This document shows positions 12,166 through 22,835 of a DNA stretch of 64,000 nucleotides, in pieces. The stretch lies in the NCBI GenBank assembly GCA_025504975.1, contig JANUWI010000003.1, positions 2,542,001-2,606,000 of the forward strand, written 5' to 3'. The translations under genes were made by a program, and so were the position numbers. Source of the DNA: Plenodomus lindquistii (taxonomy: Eukaryota; Ascomycota; Dothideomycetes; Pleosporales; Leptosphaeriaceae). Position 1 is the first letter of the stretch. Each line of letters begins with the position of its first letter. Below the pieces are notes generated by a model, which saw only the letters and a list, made by a program, of their open reading frames with translations, did no database searches and was not told the DNA's origin.

Positions 12166-12766
12166 ATGGCTATTGGCATCTTCACCATCCTTGCAGGCCT
12201 CGTAGCCTTGGTTGGCGCGTACCTCTACTTCTTCGGCCTCTCACCTGAAGCCAAGCGTGCCTTGGAGAAGAAAGCTCTGAAGACAATGGGCGAGAACAAG
12301 ATGTCCTATGTGATGCAAGGTACACAACGCCCGCTCCCAGTTCCCATCGCGCCTGTACGCTAACATGCGCCAGACCAAATCAACAAGGTCCCCACCTCGG
12401 ACCAAGACGACCTCACAACCCTCAAGAAAGGCATCAGTGGTCTAGCAGGAGGCGCAACAAAGAACCCGCTTGGCGAGCAAGCTGGTGAAACCGCAGACAG
12501 ACTTACCAGCCCCTTGACTGGCCGCTAATCGTGTTCTTTCTGCAGTTCGAGTCGCGACCCAGATCATGGATTCGGCGCAGAACTTGTCGAAAGGTGCAAT
12601 GGGGCGAGTCGATTGGGATGCGCTCAACGGATACAAGAAGAGCGCGGTTGACAGAGTCTCGACGATGACGGGCAAGGCGACCGAGACGGTCAAGCAGACG
12701 GCTGATTCAACGGCCAGGCAGACGACTGACTCAACGGCCAACGCGACGACCAAGAAGGCAGAGTAA
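12166..12766 (+). CDS. Small one-pass membrane protein with alternative C-termini
   Basis: The start has a strong context (ttcaccATGG). Exon 1 (12166-12319) encodes a hydrophobic helix near the N-terminus (GIFTILAGLVALVGAYLYFFG) followed by a charged segment. The first intron (12320-12373, GTACAC..CAG) leads to exon 2 at 12374. Two readings then exist. Reading straight on ends at a TAA at 12526-12528 and gives 102 residues ending TSPLTGR. Removing a 61-nt intron (12485-12545, GTGAAA..TTTCTGCAG) joins an in-frame third exon to 12766 and gives 161 residues with a Thr/Ala/Lys-rich, weakly repetitive amphipathic tail (GKATETVKQTADSTARQTT). The tail resembles late-embryogenesis/apolipoprotein-like helices. 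I do not recognise the family and assign no function. Confidence 0.68.
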
Positions 12767-12876
12767 TGATTGACGATTCATGGTATGACGAGGTCGTTGG
12801 AGCGTGGAGTTGTGGGACACGAATCTCCTTGTGATAGCCGTCTTTATAAATAGTAGCCCCCAAGGCACTACATTCT

Positions 12877-13272
12877 TCATCTCACTTCTACCATACCCCT
12901 CCATACTGCATAAGACAGAGCTTCCCATACCAAGACGATACCCCAGAAGATGACCTGAAAGTTGGTCTTGCGCGTCTTGTGCTGGAAGTAGTGCATGCCA
13001 ATGAGCGCGCCAGGCCAACCTCCTGCCAACGCCAGTCCATGAAGCGTGAGCTCTTTCACGCGCCAGTTCAAGTTCCGTGCTTGCATCTTGTCATATCCGA
13101 AGAAGAGAAAGGTGATGCCGCTGATTAACCCAGCATAAGCCACGGGAAGCTTTGAGTGTGATATGGCGAACAAGCGGACCAGCGTGAATGTCGGTAGAAC
13201 AAATGAGCTGATACCAGCAACGGTCGCGAATGTCCATGGACGGTAACGAGGGCGAGTACGGCTGGGCGGCAT
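12877..13272 (-). CDS. DUF1294 family small membrane protein
   Basis: A single exon from a proper ATG at 13272 encodes 131 residues. At least three hydrophobic helices are visible (SSFVLPTFTLVRLFAI, VAYAGLISGITFLFFGYD, VIFWGIVLVWEALSYAV). The motifs GYDKMQARNLNWRVKE and LHGLALAGGWPGALIGMHYFQHKTRK are characteristic of DUF1294, a small family of unknown function found in bacteria and fungi. The basic, proline-rich N-terminus (MPPSRTRPRYRP) should face the cytosol. Its 3' end is only 110 bp from the 3' end of the convergent neighbour. Confidence 0.87.
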   Translation of the reverse strand: MPPSRTRPRYRPWTFATVAGISSFVLPTFTLVRLFAISHSKLPVAYAGLISGITFLFFGYDKMQARNLNWRVKELTLHGLALAGGWPGALIGMHYFQHKTRKTNFQVIFWGIVLVWEALSYAVWRGMVEVR

Positions 13273-13955
13273 TATCGAGGAAAGCCAATGAGATGGGGTC
13301 TGGAGCGCGGGGCGTATACCGTTTTGCAGTGTGTACGAGAACTGGTCTCGAGCTATCGGTGACGTGCAAACGTTGCCCTGCCGATCTCCCGCCGTCGCGT
13401 GCAGGCGCTTAGCGTTTGTACACTTCAGATTTCGTACACCACAGCGCTCTGGAAGCTTCGTGTAGGCCGAACAAGGTATTCTCCTCTTGACAATTTCTCT
13501 CCCTTGTTGATTTCCCTAACTCTGGCAACTCCCGACATGGCGCCGACATCGGTTGACGCTGCACCAATTTGCACGCGCGAAGGTTCGGAGATTGGAAAAA
13601 ACACTCTATCTCGACTCTCAGGACCCACCCCAACAATTGATCCATGGCACAAGGAAATGAACATACTAGGTAAAGTAGCAAAAAAAAAAGCTTGTTTACA
13701 ATCACAACGCAAGGATGATTGATACAGATATATGAGATTAAACACTAAAAACTACCGACAAGCCACCGCTATTCGACTTGATAAAAAGGTACAGGGCTCA
13801 GAAAAGGATGCAAAAGCGTAGACACGTAACGTAGTAGAGCCGACATTATTGACAAAGAGGGGGCGCGCACACTACATACATAGAGTTACAATCAAGGTTA
13901 CTCTGCTAGTTGTTGACAAATAATAATCAGCGAACTAGAATAATAAAACGCGTGT
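13273..13955. other. Intergenic region, 683 bp
   Basis: This contains the upstream region of the DUF1294 gene and the 3' flank of the glucanase gene. Nothing recognisable was found on either strand. Confidence 0.6.
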
Positions 13956-16032
13956 CTAGGCAATGGCCTCAATGCAACCAAAGTGCTGCTCAACGCCGAG
14001 CGCACCGGGGTCCTTCCAGCCGTCGTTCTGGAACGAGAACAAGCAGGCCTCGGAACCGACCTTCTCCATGATCTTGGTCATGGCGGTCTTTTGCTCAGAC
14101 ACACCAGCGATGGCCTTGCCGTTGGACTGACCGGCGCTGGGCCACCCAATCTCAGTGATGTACTTGCCCTTGGCGGCGGCTTCGGGGCAGACCTTGGCAG
14201 CCTGCTCGAGCTGTTGAGCGGCAAAGTCACCAGCCTCCTCAGCGGAAATGGACGAGGTGAAGTAAGGGTGAACCTGGACGGTGAAGATATCAATGTGGTC
14301 GCAGAGAGCGGCACCCTTCTCCTCCCAGGTACCGACAGGCTCGGTGGTGGTAACGGCAATGTCCTTGGGGAATCCGCAGCTGTGGAGCTCGTCACGGACG
14401 TGGTCAATGTACGAAGCAAGCTCGGTGGCCTCGCAGTTGTTGTTGAACATGCACTCGTTACCGACAATGACCATGGCGACGCTGTCTTTGGGGGCCTTCT
14501 TTGCAATGTCATCGAGCTGGGCGTTGGCGTACTCGGAGAAAGGACCCTTGCCGGGACCCTCGAGGAAGATGCCGTAGATGACCTTCAATCCGTACTTCTG
14601 GCACTCAGGAACAACGGTCTCGAAGACACCGCAGTCGGTGCTGTAGGAGCGGATGGTGGTGAAACCGAGCTCGGAGATCTTCTTGATGTCATCCTTGATC
14701 TCAGCTGGGGTCTTGCAGTCTCCGCTGTTGGCATAGGGGGTGTAGGTCATGGCCCACTTGTCTCCGTTGGTCGTGATGTGGCCGCTCGAGCTGTATCCAC
14801 CGGTTGGCTTGGGCTTGTCGGCCGCCTTGGAGCTCACGGGCTTGGAAGGCGAAGCCGCAGCGGAGGAACTTGGCTTGGGTGCCTCTGGCTTGGGTACAGG
14901 TGTGTACGCAGCAGCCGAGGAACTTGGCTTAGGGGCCTCTGGCTTGGGCGCAGGGGGGTAAGCTGCAGCGGAAGAGACTGGCTTAGGAGCCTCCGGCTTA
15001 GGCGCAGGTGGGTACGCTGCAGCAGAGGAGACTGGCTTGGGTGCCTCTGGCTGGGGAGCGGGAGGGTATGCTGCAGCAGAGGAAACGGGCTTAGGAGTCT
15101 CCGGCTTAGGCGCTGGAGGATAGGCCGCAGCAGAGGAGACGGGCTTGGGCGCCTCTGGCGTAGGCTGGGGCGCAGGAGTGTAGGCACCCTCAGAGGGGAC
15201 CGGTGCAGGAGTGGGCGCAGGGGTCTCCTTCTCCTCAGTGCAGGAGGTTGATGAGGCCGGTGCGGGAGCAGTGGGGTACGCCGCATCTGAAGAGACTGGC
15301 TTAGGAGCCTCCGGCTTAGGTGCAGGTGGGTACGCTGCAGCAGAAGACACAGGCTTAGGGGCCTCTGGCGGGGGAGCGGGAGGGTACGCTGCAGCAGAGG
15401 AAACGGGCTTAGGAGCCTCTGGCTGGGGCGCAGGGGGGTAAGCCGCGGCGGAAGAGACAGGCTTGGGTGCCTCTGGCTGGGGCGCTGGGGGATAGGCCGC
15501 AGCAGAGGAGACTGGCTTGGGTGCCTCTGGCTGGGGAGCAGGAGGGTAGGCAGCCTCAGAGGGGACCGGCGCAGGAGTGTATGCTGAGGTCTCCTTCTCC
15601 TCAGTGCAGGAGGTTGACGAGGCTGGTGCGGGAGCAGTGGGATAAGCCTCCTTGGATGACTCTGCTGCCTCGGGGGTCGATGTCAGCACAACTGGAGTGT
15701 AGGCTGACGGGGCACCGGTTGGGTAAGCGGCGGTGGAGTTGGCAACAATGGTGGGAACTACATCATGTCAGCCTTGCGGTGTCTTTATTCAACTAGTCCA
15801 TCCCAGGTCCTCGTTCTGAACTATGTTGTTCATGCAAGTCTCAGTGGGACGGCCTGTAGAGCTTGTTCAACATACGAGGAGCTGGGGCGGTAGCGTAAAC
15901 GGTGGTGTAGACCGTGCAGACACCCTCCTGCGCTGCGTATTCTCCACGACGAGCGTGGAAGCCAGCATGGCCCTTGTGTGGAGTGGCCAGAACGGCGCCG
16001 ACGAGGGCGGCGGCGACGAATGAGTACTTCAT
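13956..16032 (-). CDS. btgE: GH17 cell-wall glucanase, BtgE/Scw11-like
   Basis: Two exons, 16032-15876 and 15757-13956 (GTATGT..TAG), give 652 residues. The N-terminus MKYSFVAAALVGAVLA is a signal peptide; a dibasic site (HARRGEY) follows. Residues about 60-370 form a Pro/Ala/Ser-rich stalk built from about eleven 18-residue units plus a twice-used TAPAPASSTSCTEEKE block. The C-terminal 270 residues are a glycoside hydrolase family 17 barrel. The catalytic acid (VGNEC) and nucleophile (ITEIGWPSAG) glutamates are present, as are the paired cysteines. The family acts on beta-1,3-glucan in the cell wall, as hydrolase or transglycosylase, in growth and septation. There is no GPI signal. The stalk is longer than I expect for the family. 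Confidence 0.93.
14845..15560 (-). repeat. 54-bp coding tandem repeat in the glucanase stalk
   Basis: About eleven units of 54 bp encode variants of SSAAAYPPAPKPEAPKPV. They fall in two blocks of five and six, separated by a stretch with TSCTEEKETPAP that also occurs at the N-terminal side of the array. Units differ by a few bases, so the array has been homogenised or expanded recently but not perfectly. Confidence 0.93.
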
Positions 16033-17607
16033 CTTGTCTTTTGTTTGCTACGAATAGGGTTGGCTATGGGCAGTGAAGTTCCGCTGAACGAGTGAAGCGG
16101 GTGTTTTATTAAGTATGTTAAAGAGCGACGGGGCACGAAGGCCAAAGGACTTGTCAACGAGGCTGTTGATGCGTAACGGGTAGCCTTGCGTAGAGAGGAA
16201 AACTGTCCAGCACCTGGGGATGGAGCGCTTTTGACGGATGAGCCATGACCATGTGAGCACAGTGCTGAGTGGCTCACCAGCCTCGAAACTGTTAGGCTAG
16301 GGGTCCTGGAAGATTGACATGGGCAGCGTGGCACGGAAATGGCATGGGCGGCAGGCATTGTGCTCATCGAGGCCGCGAAATGCACAGCGCGGTCGTGTTG
16401 TGGAAATTAGACCTGGGGTAATCTCGATGTATCGAGTTTGGTGGCTTCTCGAGATGGTTCAGCGCAGTTGTTGCGGGTTAGTACAATTTCTCCTGGCAGG
16501 GGCTAATCAGCTGCAGCACCGCACAACTGCGTCACAGGGACACACTTCTTCTACCGAGCCGTTGTCTTGAGCTATTCTATACTTCCCGCTGGCCCATACA
16601 TCGAAGCCTCACATTGTTGCTAACCTGTCGGTATCGAATCAGAAGTTGTCATCGCCAAACATCTCTAGGCGTTTGTTTCTCCTGATGACCGTTTGCCCCC
16701 TCACAACAAAGACCACGGTCTTTGCAGATCTGTAATCACACGCTCTCCACGCCAACGGCTAAATATTGTAACCCCCCTTATGAGGCCGACTCATCCATGT
16801 TACACCGCCGCCGATATGCAGGTACAACGCGGCTCGTGCTCGGCTCTCAACGTGCATCCTTGTTCGTCCCATCGTTCATTGGTCGGACCTGATGTCCAAC
16901 CCGACGTCGAAATCTATTGGGGGAGGCGCTTGCGACTGGCGTCTATCAATACGACTCAGGAACGGTCCATCGCCGCTATCGTCACTCGTCATTAAAGTTT
17001 CCGCTTCTGCTGCCGAAAATATCTTTGGGTTGCGGCAGATGATGTCCCATGTACAGCACCAGAGAAGAGACCGTCAAGTCTTCATGCACAGCCTGGAACA
17101 CAAAAATGTCCCTCCCACGTGGTGGTATACGAGAAGCTGCCTAGGACTGGTGTTCTTGGGCGCCCTATTTTGGCGTTGGCGAATATTTCTTCTGCCGCTG
17201 CTCAAGCGCGATCTCCTAGATTTGACAGCGGAAACTCGATCACACGATCACGATAAACACAGCCACCTAGTAGGTCCATGCGAGGAGGTACCCTATCACT
17301 AAACCGAATCATTTCGACGACGCATCAATTGACTTGCGAAGCCTGACTCCAGTGTTTGGCAACAGAACGCCCACTACCATTCAGGTCAGGCGCCTCCTGG
17401 CTCTCCTGGCCACGCAAATCTACACCAAACATTTCCACTTATTGTTGGTCTGGCAAGCGTGTAGGTGATCTTTTTGACTACTGTCTATTAGGACCTCTTA
17501 AACATGAGTTTACAGAGCGAAATTGCTTGGCCCACCATGGCCTTGACTATTTTAGCTGTCTCTCCTCATCATTCACTAATGCTTCATGATGACGCTTCAT
17601 CGGCATC
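16033..17607. other. Gene-poor interval, 1.6 kb
   Basis: This is the upstream region of the glucanase and sequence before a decayed monooxygenase. Short frames on both strands show no domain or composition suggesting a gene. I see nothing I can name. Confidence 0.5.
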
Positions 17608-18840
17608 TCAAGCTTGCTGCGGCCCGTGGTAGTGCTCCTTGGATCTATCCGCCAATTCCTCTGCGCCAGTTGCACTGAAGTGGGCCGCCTTCCCACGCAG
17701 CGTCTTTGATGCAGCCTTCGCGGATCGTGGATACATACGCCATTCATAATCCACAATTCCCTCTTCTGAAGTCTCACCTCGAATGGCCCTTATCATCTCC
17801 TACGCTAGGACTGATATATCCATCATACCAGAATTAGCATATTCTCTAGTGAATGGAGTAACTGGGGTAATGTGTCAGTGAAGAGTCCGTTTTGGATCGG
17901 GCTTGGATGTCTTGCACACAAACATGCGCAGCGTGACCAGTGAGAGTGAAAACAGATCGTCGAGTCCACTGGAGTTCAGCGGGGGGTTCATACAGAAATC
18001 TGTGGCTTCGAGAATCTCATGGTTGAAGCATGACACGTTTGAGATCTGGACTGATTTGCGAAAAATGCTTCTCCGCGAACTGCTTTCCCGCAGTATCCGT
18101 GACGTTCCAGTCAATATCGCAAGTGGAGGAAGTCTTGAGGCACACGGGAAGGGCCGTACCTCTGCAGACTTTCGCCGCCTTGCTGTTGAGACTGCACAGC
18201 GTAGCCTTCCCCAGACATCATCATCGAGCTTTCGCCAATGTATTCAACCAGTCATGGATCGTTGAGGATGTTATCGCACTTGAGCTATTATGGAATACCC
18301 GAGTACGTTGGCTTAGTGTCGCTGAGTATGTTCTAGATTCTCGACCATGTGTCATCACCGGCAACTACAACATCGAATGCAATCTCTCTCTCGCCATCCG
18401 CGAGAACAGGATCACCTTTCGTCTCATCTCTATTCTCCGGTCCAATAGGTTTAAGTCCCTCTCGAACACGACCTGATCAGGCCTCGGATGATCAAACAGC
18501 ATGTGCAAGACGCAGTCCTGTCGATCTCAGCTCGTCCATCGCACTTCTGCACCTCTTTGACCTCCTGTTTGTCGGTCTTGTTCTCATCCTACAACACTTC
18601 TCTGTTCAGGGTAATTTCCTTCACAACACCGCTTTCGAGACGCGGGTGCTTCGTGAAATCTGCCCATAAACCAGCCTCTTTGAGAGTGACTTGGCCGGTA
18701 TGTGGATGCAGGTCCAGACTTTCACTTTGAGAGCGCAACTCAGTGGAAGAACAACAGACAGTAAATGGTATTGAAGGTTCCTAACCAAGGTGAGTGAGAC
18801 CGGACCGGCGCCAATGATGATGTTTATTTTTGGTGCTGAG
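17608..18840 (-). pseudogene. Decayed FAD-dependent monooxygenase
   Basis: The minus strand carries, in order and in changing frames, the landmarks of a TetX/aromatic-hydroxylase-type flavoprotein. Dinucleotide fold: KINIIIGAGPVSLTL at 18830-18785. Then SLDLHPHTGQVTLKEAGLW near 18715-18660, EIDRTA near 18525, and FDVVVAGDDTWSR near 18380-18340. DIDWNVTD and KQFAEKHFSQISPDLKRVM lie at 18120-18030; LTGHAAHV, in place of GDAAH, near 17935; a C-terminal IRAIRGE..DYEWRMYPRSAKA stretch ends at 17608. At least six in-frame stops and several frameshifts interrupt it. Some stops replace codons one C-to-T or G-to-A change away, as RIP would produce. The enzyme would have hydroxylated a small molecule with NAD(P)H; no product can be made now. 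Confidence 0.82.
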
Positions 18841-20133
18841 AGACGGAGATGAGTGTAATGTTGTAAAATCGAGAGCAGGCTAACCCTCAAGTCAGACTAA
18901 ACAAGCTCCAGCTATCTAAAGGATCACGAATGATAGAAGAAAGCTTGACGAGGTTTGCGAATTCTGAGAGGACCCTGGCTATGAGTGAGAGTATTTCAGC
19001 CCTTGTTCACAAACCAGGGTTGCACGCTCTACGCATCTTAACGCTGTTAAGCTACTCGCTAGGACTAGACGCATGTTGTATCTATCAATGCAGTAGTAGC
19101 TGCGCATCAACGATCCGCAGGCAGTCGTTGTGCCCATGTGAACGCCGGTTAGCAGATGCAAGGTTACGATACAAAGCCACCTCGCCTGTACGTACACTGT
19201 TGGTACATGGGAAGCTGGAAGATTTTCCACGACGTTGTAAAGACGCTATAATGTTGTGATAACTACCCAGATGTCGACTTTGCTTTGGACGTCATTCGAA
19301 AACTCGCTGAAATGGGGGGTCACGCAAGTTGTTCGCATCGATCCATGGTCTGAAGGCTTTGAGAGCTGACTTGAGAATGACCGTGAAGGGCTGCAAGATT
19401 GTTCCATGGGCAGAGTGGCTGCCTGAGAGATCAGAAGTTGTGATTGAACGTTGATCGGAACTATTGTATAGGGCTACTGTACTTGAATTCACGTTACACG
19501 ATACAATTCCTGCTTGGTCAAGCCAGTGTGTGCACATGCGACCCAGTGACAGTTCTTGAAGTGAAACCTGGCCCCCGAATTCCTGTCACAGGTGTTGTCA
19601 TATAGCAAAGATACTCTCCGTGCTAGACAATCACATGGCGCACAGCTTAGCATGTGCGAAGTCCCGATTGACAGACTTGCATTCAGATGTTCCTGGCATA
19701 CCTCTGTAGCCCGTCTGGTGTCACCATAATTGGCTCAGAGATGACGTCGGTAGGATCGATGACCTGCCTGTACTTGATATCAACCCTGCATTGTGTGCGT
19801 TTTAAAGATTGTTGATCCTGCTTCTTCGAGGTCTGGACACGGCCCGATTCTCCACTGGTGGATCGGTCTGGTCAAAGATAGAACCTGGACTGCTACAGTA
19901 TCGCGCAGAGCGACGAGAGGAATGCACGTCTGGTGAAGCCGGCTTGGCTGGTGCTGGATTGATAAAAGTGAGTGAGATGAGTCCGAAAGACCAAATTATA
20001 TCGTGTGCGAGAGGACACATTCGGATATGTGGTTTTGATTGGGTGTTGAGGTGCGACTCGTTGACGCCTGACGAGGCCGAGGGACCCTGATGAGATCGAC
20101 CCCACTTCCATGTTGATCCAACGCACATGATGG
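18841..20133. other. Gene-poor interval, 1.3 kb
   Basis: This lies between the monooxygenase remnant and the 3' end of USB1. A 93-codon plus-strand frame at 19809-20090 has no recognisable motif. No RNA gene or repeat is evident. Confidence 0.5.
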
Positions 20134-21182
20134 TCAACCCAGACCCATAACATTGCCTCCTCTCCCCAGACCAGGTCTCTTGGCCCCCAAAGCGATGCTC
20201 GTAACAACATTTCCTATCTTCACTTTGACCACATCAATTGCAGCCTCTGGCGACTTTACAAACTTGCTGATATCAATGTTCTGCACTAAGGAGATCCAAT
20301 CGGGCTCAGGCTCGGTCAAGTTCCAAGCGATACTGACGTGGAAGTAGGCGGAGCAGTCGTTCCATGTCGATGCCTCGCCCTTAATGGACTCTGGGGTTTT
20401 GTTGTTGTCCTCCATTGGCCCGTCACCCTTACCGCCGGTATAGAGACCTGGATGACCGCACTTCAGGGCGGCTTGGTTACAGGCGCTGAGCAGTCGATTG
20501 AATTCATCTTGCGGCGGCTTCGTGATGTTGAGAACCAAAAACCATCGATTGCGCTCAAAGTTGGGTACCCATTTGAGGCTGTGGAAAGCATAGTGGAAAG
20601 TGCGAACCGCAGTTCTTCGCAGAGACTGTTCTAATGTTTCGAGGAAGGCACTCCTGTCTTCTGTCCTGATTTGCAGCGTTCGTGATAACGACACGTGCAA
20701 TGGCAGTGGTGCACCCAATTCTGACACTAGAGAGGGCACAATGTCTGGAATGAGGAGCTTCTTCGCCTGTGTTGCATTCCGACGTTCCAGAGAATCCTTT
20801 ACATGCTGAATCAAGCTGTGAAGTTGGTTCGATTCATCCTGCGAAGGGATCCCTCCATCACGTCAGCCCACAGGTGCTACCATGGCGGTCGATATCAAGA
20901 TAAAATCTCACACTCTAAATAGACGTGGCTGGGCCAGTTTCCTTCGATGTGCGGAACCGCCCGCTTTCGGCCGCCATGGAGACTGGGATTGTCACTTGTA
21001 CTGACGCGCGCATTTGTGGAGTACAAATCGTGAAAGTTTGCTGGGAGCGGAGGGAGGTCGTGCTCTCCGCTGTGCTTGCGCTTCAAGGCAGACTTGCTGG
21101 CAGGCTGCGCCGGCTGCGCCAATTCTGCACTGCCTTTATCGTCCTCGTCAGAATCGGAGTCCGGGTAAGCGACAAGGGACAT
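20134..21182 (-). CDS. USB1: U6 snRNA 3'-end phosphodiesterase Usb1
   Basis: Two exons, 21182-20912 and 20852-20134, separated by a 59-nt intron (GTGAGA..GAG), encode 329 residues. The enzyme is a 2H-phosphodiesterase that trims and caps the 3' oligo(U) tail of U6 snRNA in the nucleus. Both catalytic tetrapeptides are present: HVSL (His143, Ser145) and HVSI (His262, Ser264). GNWPSHVYLEW, at the exon junction, is the conserved entry to the fold. The N-terminus is acidic and disordered (SLVAYPDSDSDEDD), as in other fungal Usb1 proteins, which supports the ATG at 21182. The frame stays open upstream to another ATG at 21290, inside the transposon repeat. The transposon ends 87 bp upstream of the start, so the native promoter has been moved 15 kb away. 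Confidence 0.92.
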
Positions 21183-21262
21183 GTCCGGCTTGGGCCCTTG
21201 GGCCTTGGAGTTGTTGATCGAGTGGCTGGCGTCACCACCATTCAATGGCCTCGCTTGCGGCT

Positions 21263-21268
21263 GACTGG
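21263..21268. repeat. Target-site duplication, left copy (GACTGG)
   Basis: The six bases immediately outside the left inverted repeat are repeated exactly outside the right one (36300-36305). Confidence 0.8.
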
Positions 21269-21344
21269 TACGGGTGACGAGGAGCCTCATCTCGCTCAAA
21301 ACCAAAATCAGAAAATCAAAATCTAAAAATTAAAATTACTAAAA
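21269..21344 (+). repeat. Left terminal inverted repeat
   Basis: It begins TACGGGTGACGAGG and matches the reverse complement of 36224-36299 over 76 bp with three differences, all C/T or A/G transitions. The outer 29 bp are identical in both copies and keep CpA dinucleotides, unlike the interior. The outer part contains an imperfect palindrome (GACGAGG AGCC TCATC) and an outward-facing ATG. Confidence 0.92.
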
Positions 21345-22084
21345 CCTAGAACACTAATAACAAAATGCCTACACTAGTTATTAAAATAATATAATAGTTA
21401 CTATAATAGTATAAATATATTTATATATACTATTAGAGCTACGTATAGCTACTAGTCTCTAAACTTTAGTTTATAATAATAGTAAAAACTTTTTATTATA
21501 AAAATAAAAAAAAACCTACTATTTATAGTAATTATATCTACTATCTATAACTATATCTAGAACTTTCTAATAAAACCTATTTAGCGCTAGTTTAAATATA
21601 TTTATAAATAGTACTAATATTTTTATAACGCATATTACTAGCTTTATATTTTTTTTTTATATTATAACTTTTTTTATATAAATTGCGTATAATTAAGTAG
21701 CTATATATTAAATTAGTTTATTATAATAACTATTATAATGTATTATTATTTACTTTCTATTATTAAAACTAGTATATTCTCTATAGCCTTTTATAAAGCA
21801 CTAAAAATATTAAGTAAAAAGTAGTAGGTTTTACCTACTTTACTATAGTTTTAAATAATCTTTTTAACTAATTATATAAATAAAGTTTTAAATATTAGTA
21901 ATTCTATAGATTTTTAATACTTCTAGATTTTATATAGTGTAATAGCTATTATATATATATTAGTTTAGATTTATATAATTATAAAGTAAAAACTTACTAT
22001 TTAATTTATATTAGTAAAGCTTTTTTTTTTTTATTTTTATTAGTAAATATTTTAGACTTTTTAAACTTTTTTAAAAAAGTAGCA

Positions 22085-22145
22085 CGTTTACTATATCTAC
22101 TACTATATCTACTACATCTACTACTACGTCTACTACTATATCTAT
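22085..22145. repeat. CTA-rich trinucleotide tract
   Basis: An imperfect tract of ctactatat/ctactacat/ctactacgt units lies inside the RIP-affected transposon. It is probably a decayed coding or simple repeat. Confidence 0.7.
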
Positions 22146-22218
22146 CTCTAGTAGAAATAGCTCTATTTTTCTAGGTTTTTTTTAGCTTAGCTAGTAGATT
22201 TAAAAAAAAGTTTAAAAA

Positions 22219-22308
22219 TATAAAGTAAAATTTAGCATTTTCTAGAGGTATAAAGTAAAATTTATTATTCTCTAGAAATATAAAGTAAAATTTACTATTA
22301 GTAAAGCT
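22219..22308. repeat. 30-bp tandem repeat, three units
   Basis: Three units start with tataaagtaaaattt at 22219, 22249 and 22279, each ending in a tctaga-like motif. They sit in the left arm of the transposon, as subterminal repeats often do. Confidence 0.8.
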
Positions 22309-22802
22309 AGTAACTATTATTTATTAGTTAAAACTATTATATAGGCTATTATATATTTTACTATTTTTACTACTAAATAGCTTTATAGCTTTTTACTTTC
22401 TAGTTTAAACTAGCTATTAATTTCTCTAGTTTTTTTTAGCTTTTTTCTCTATCTATATTTTTATAGTAGTATTTTTTTTTTTTTAAACTTTTTCTACTAC
22501 TATATACGCTAGAGAATTCTTTACCTATATTTTTTAGTAGATTATTTATAGTACTACTAGCTTCTAGAGGCTAGTTAGTAGCTTCTAGAAGCTAGTTAGC
22601 AGCTTCTAGAGCTAGAGGCTAGTTAGTAGCTATAGCACTAGTTTATATACTTTTACTTTTAGCTATATTAAATTAGTAAACTATTATAAATACTATTATA
22701 ATAAATATTATACTTACTATTTATATAGGTTTTTTTATTTTATTTAAATCTATTTTATTTTTTTTATTTTTTTTATTTTTTTTATCCTTTTTATCCTTTT
22801 TA

Positions 22803-22835
<33 letters not shown>

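Noticed and set aside
12566..12766. Separate 66-codon gene
   Set aside because: It joins in phase to the upstream gene through a well-formed 61-nt intron, so it is better read as its last exon.
13983..15251. A 422-codon plus-strand ORF antisense to the glucanase gene
   Set aside because: It is the mirror of the Pro/Ala repeat and of codon bias in the GH17 gene; its translation is Gly/Leu/Arg low-complexity without any domain.
21182..21305. Extended USB1 start upstream of 21182 as the default annotation
   Set aside because: The extra residues come from transposon repeat and 5' leader; the conserved acidic start fits the family, so the extension is kept only as a finding.
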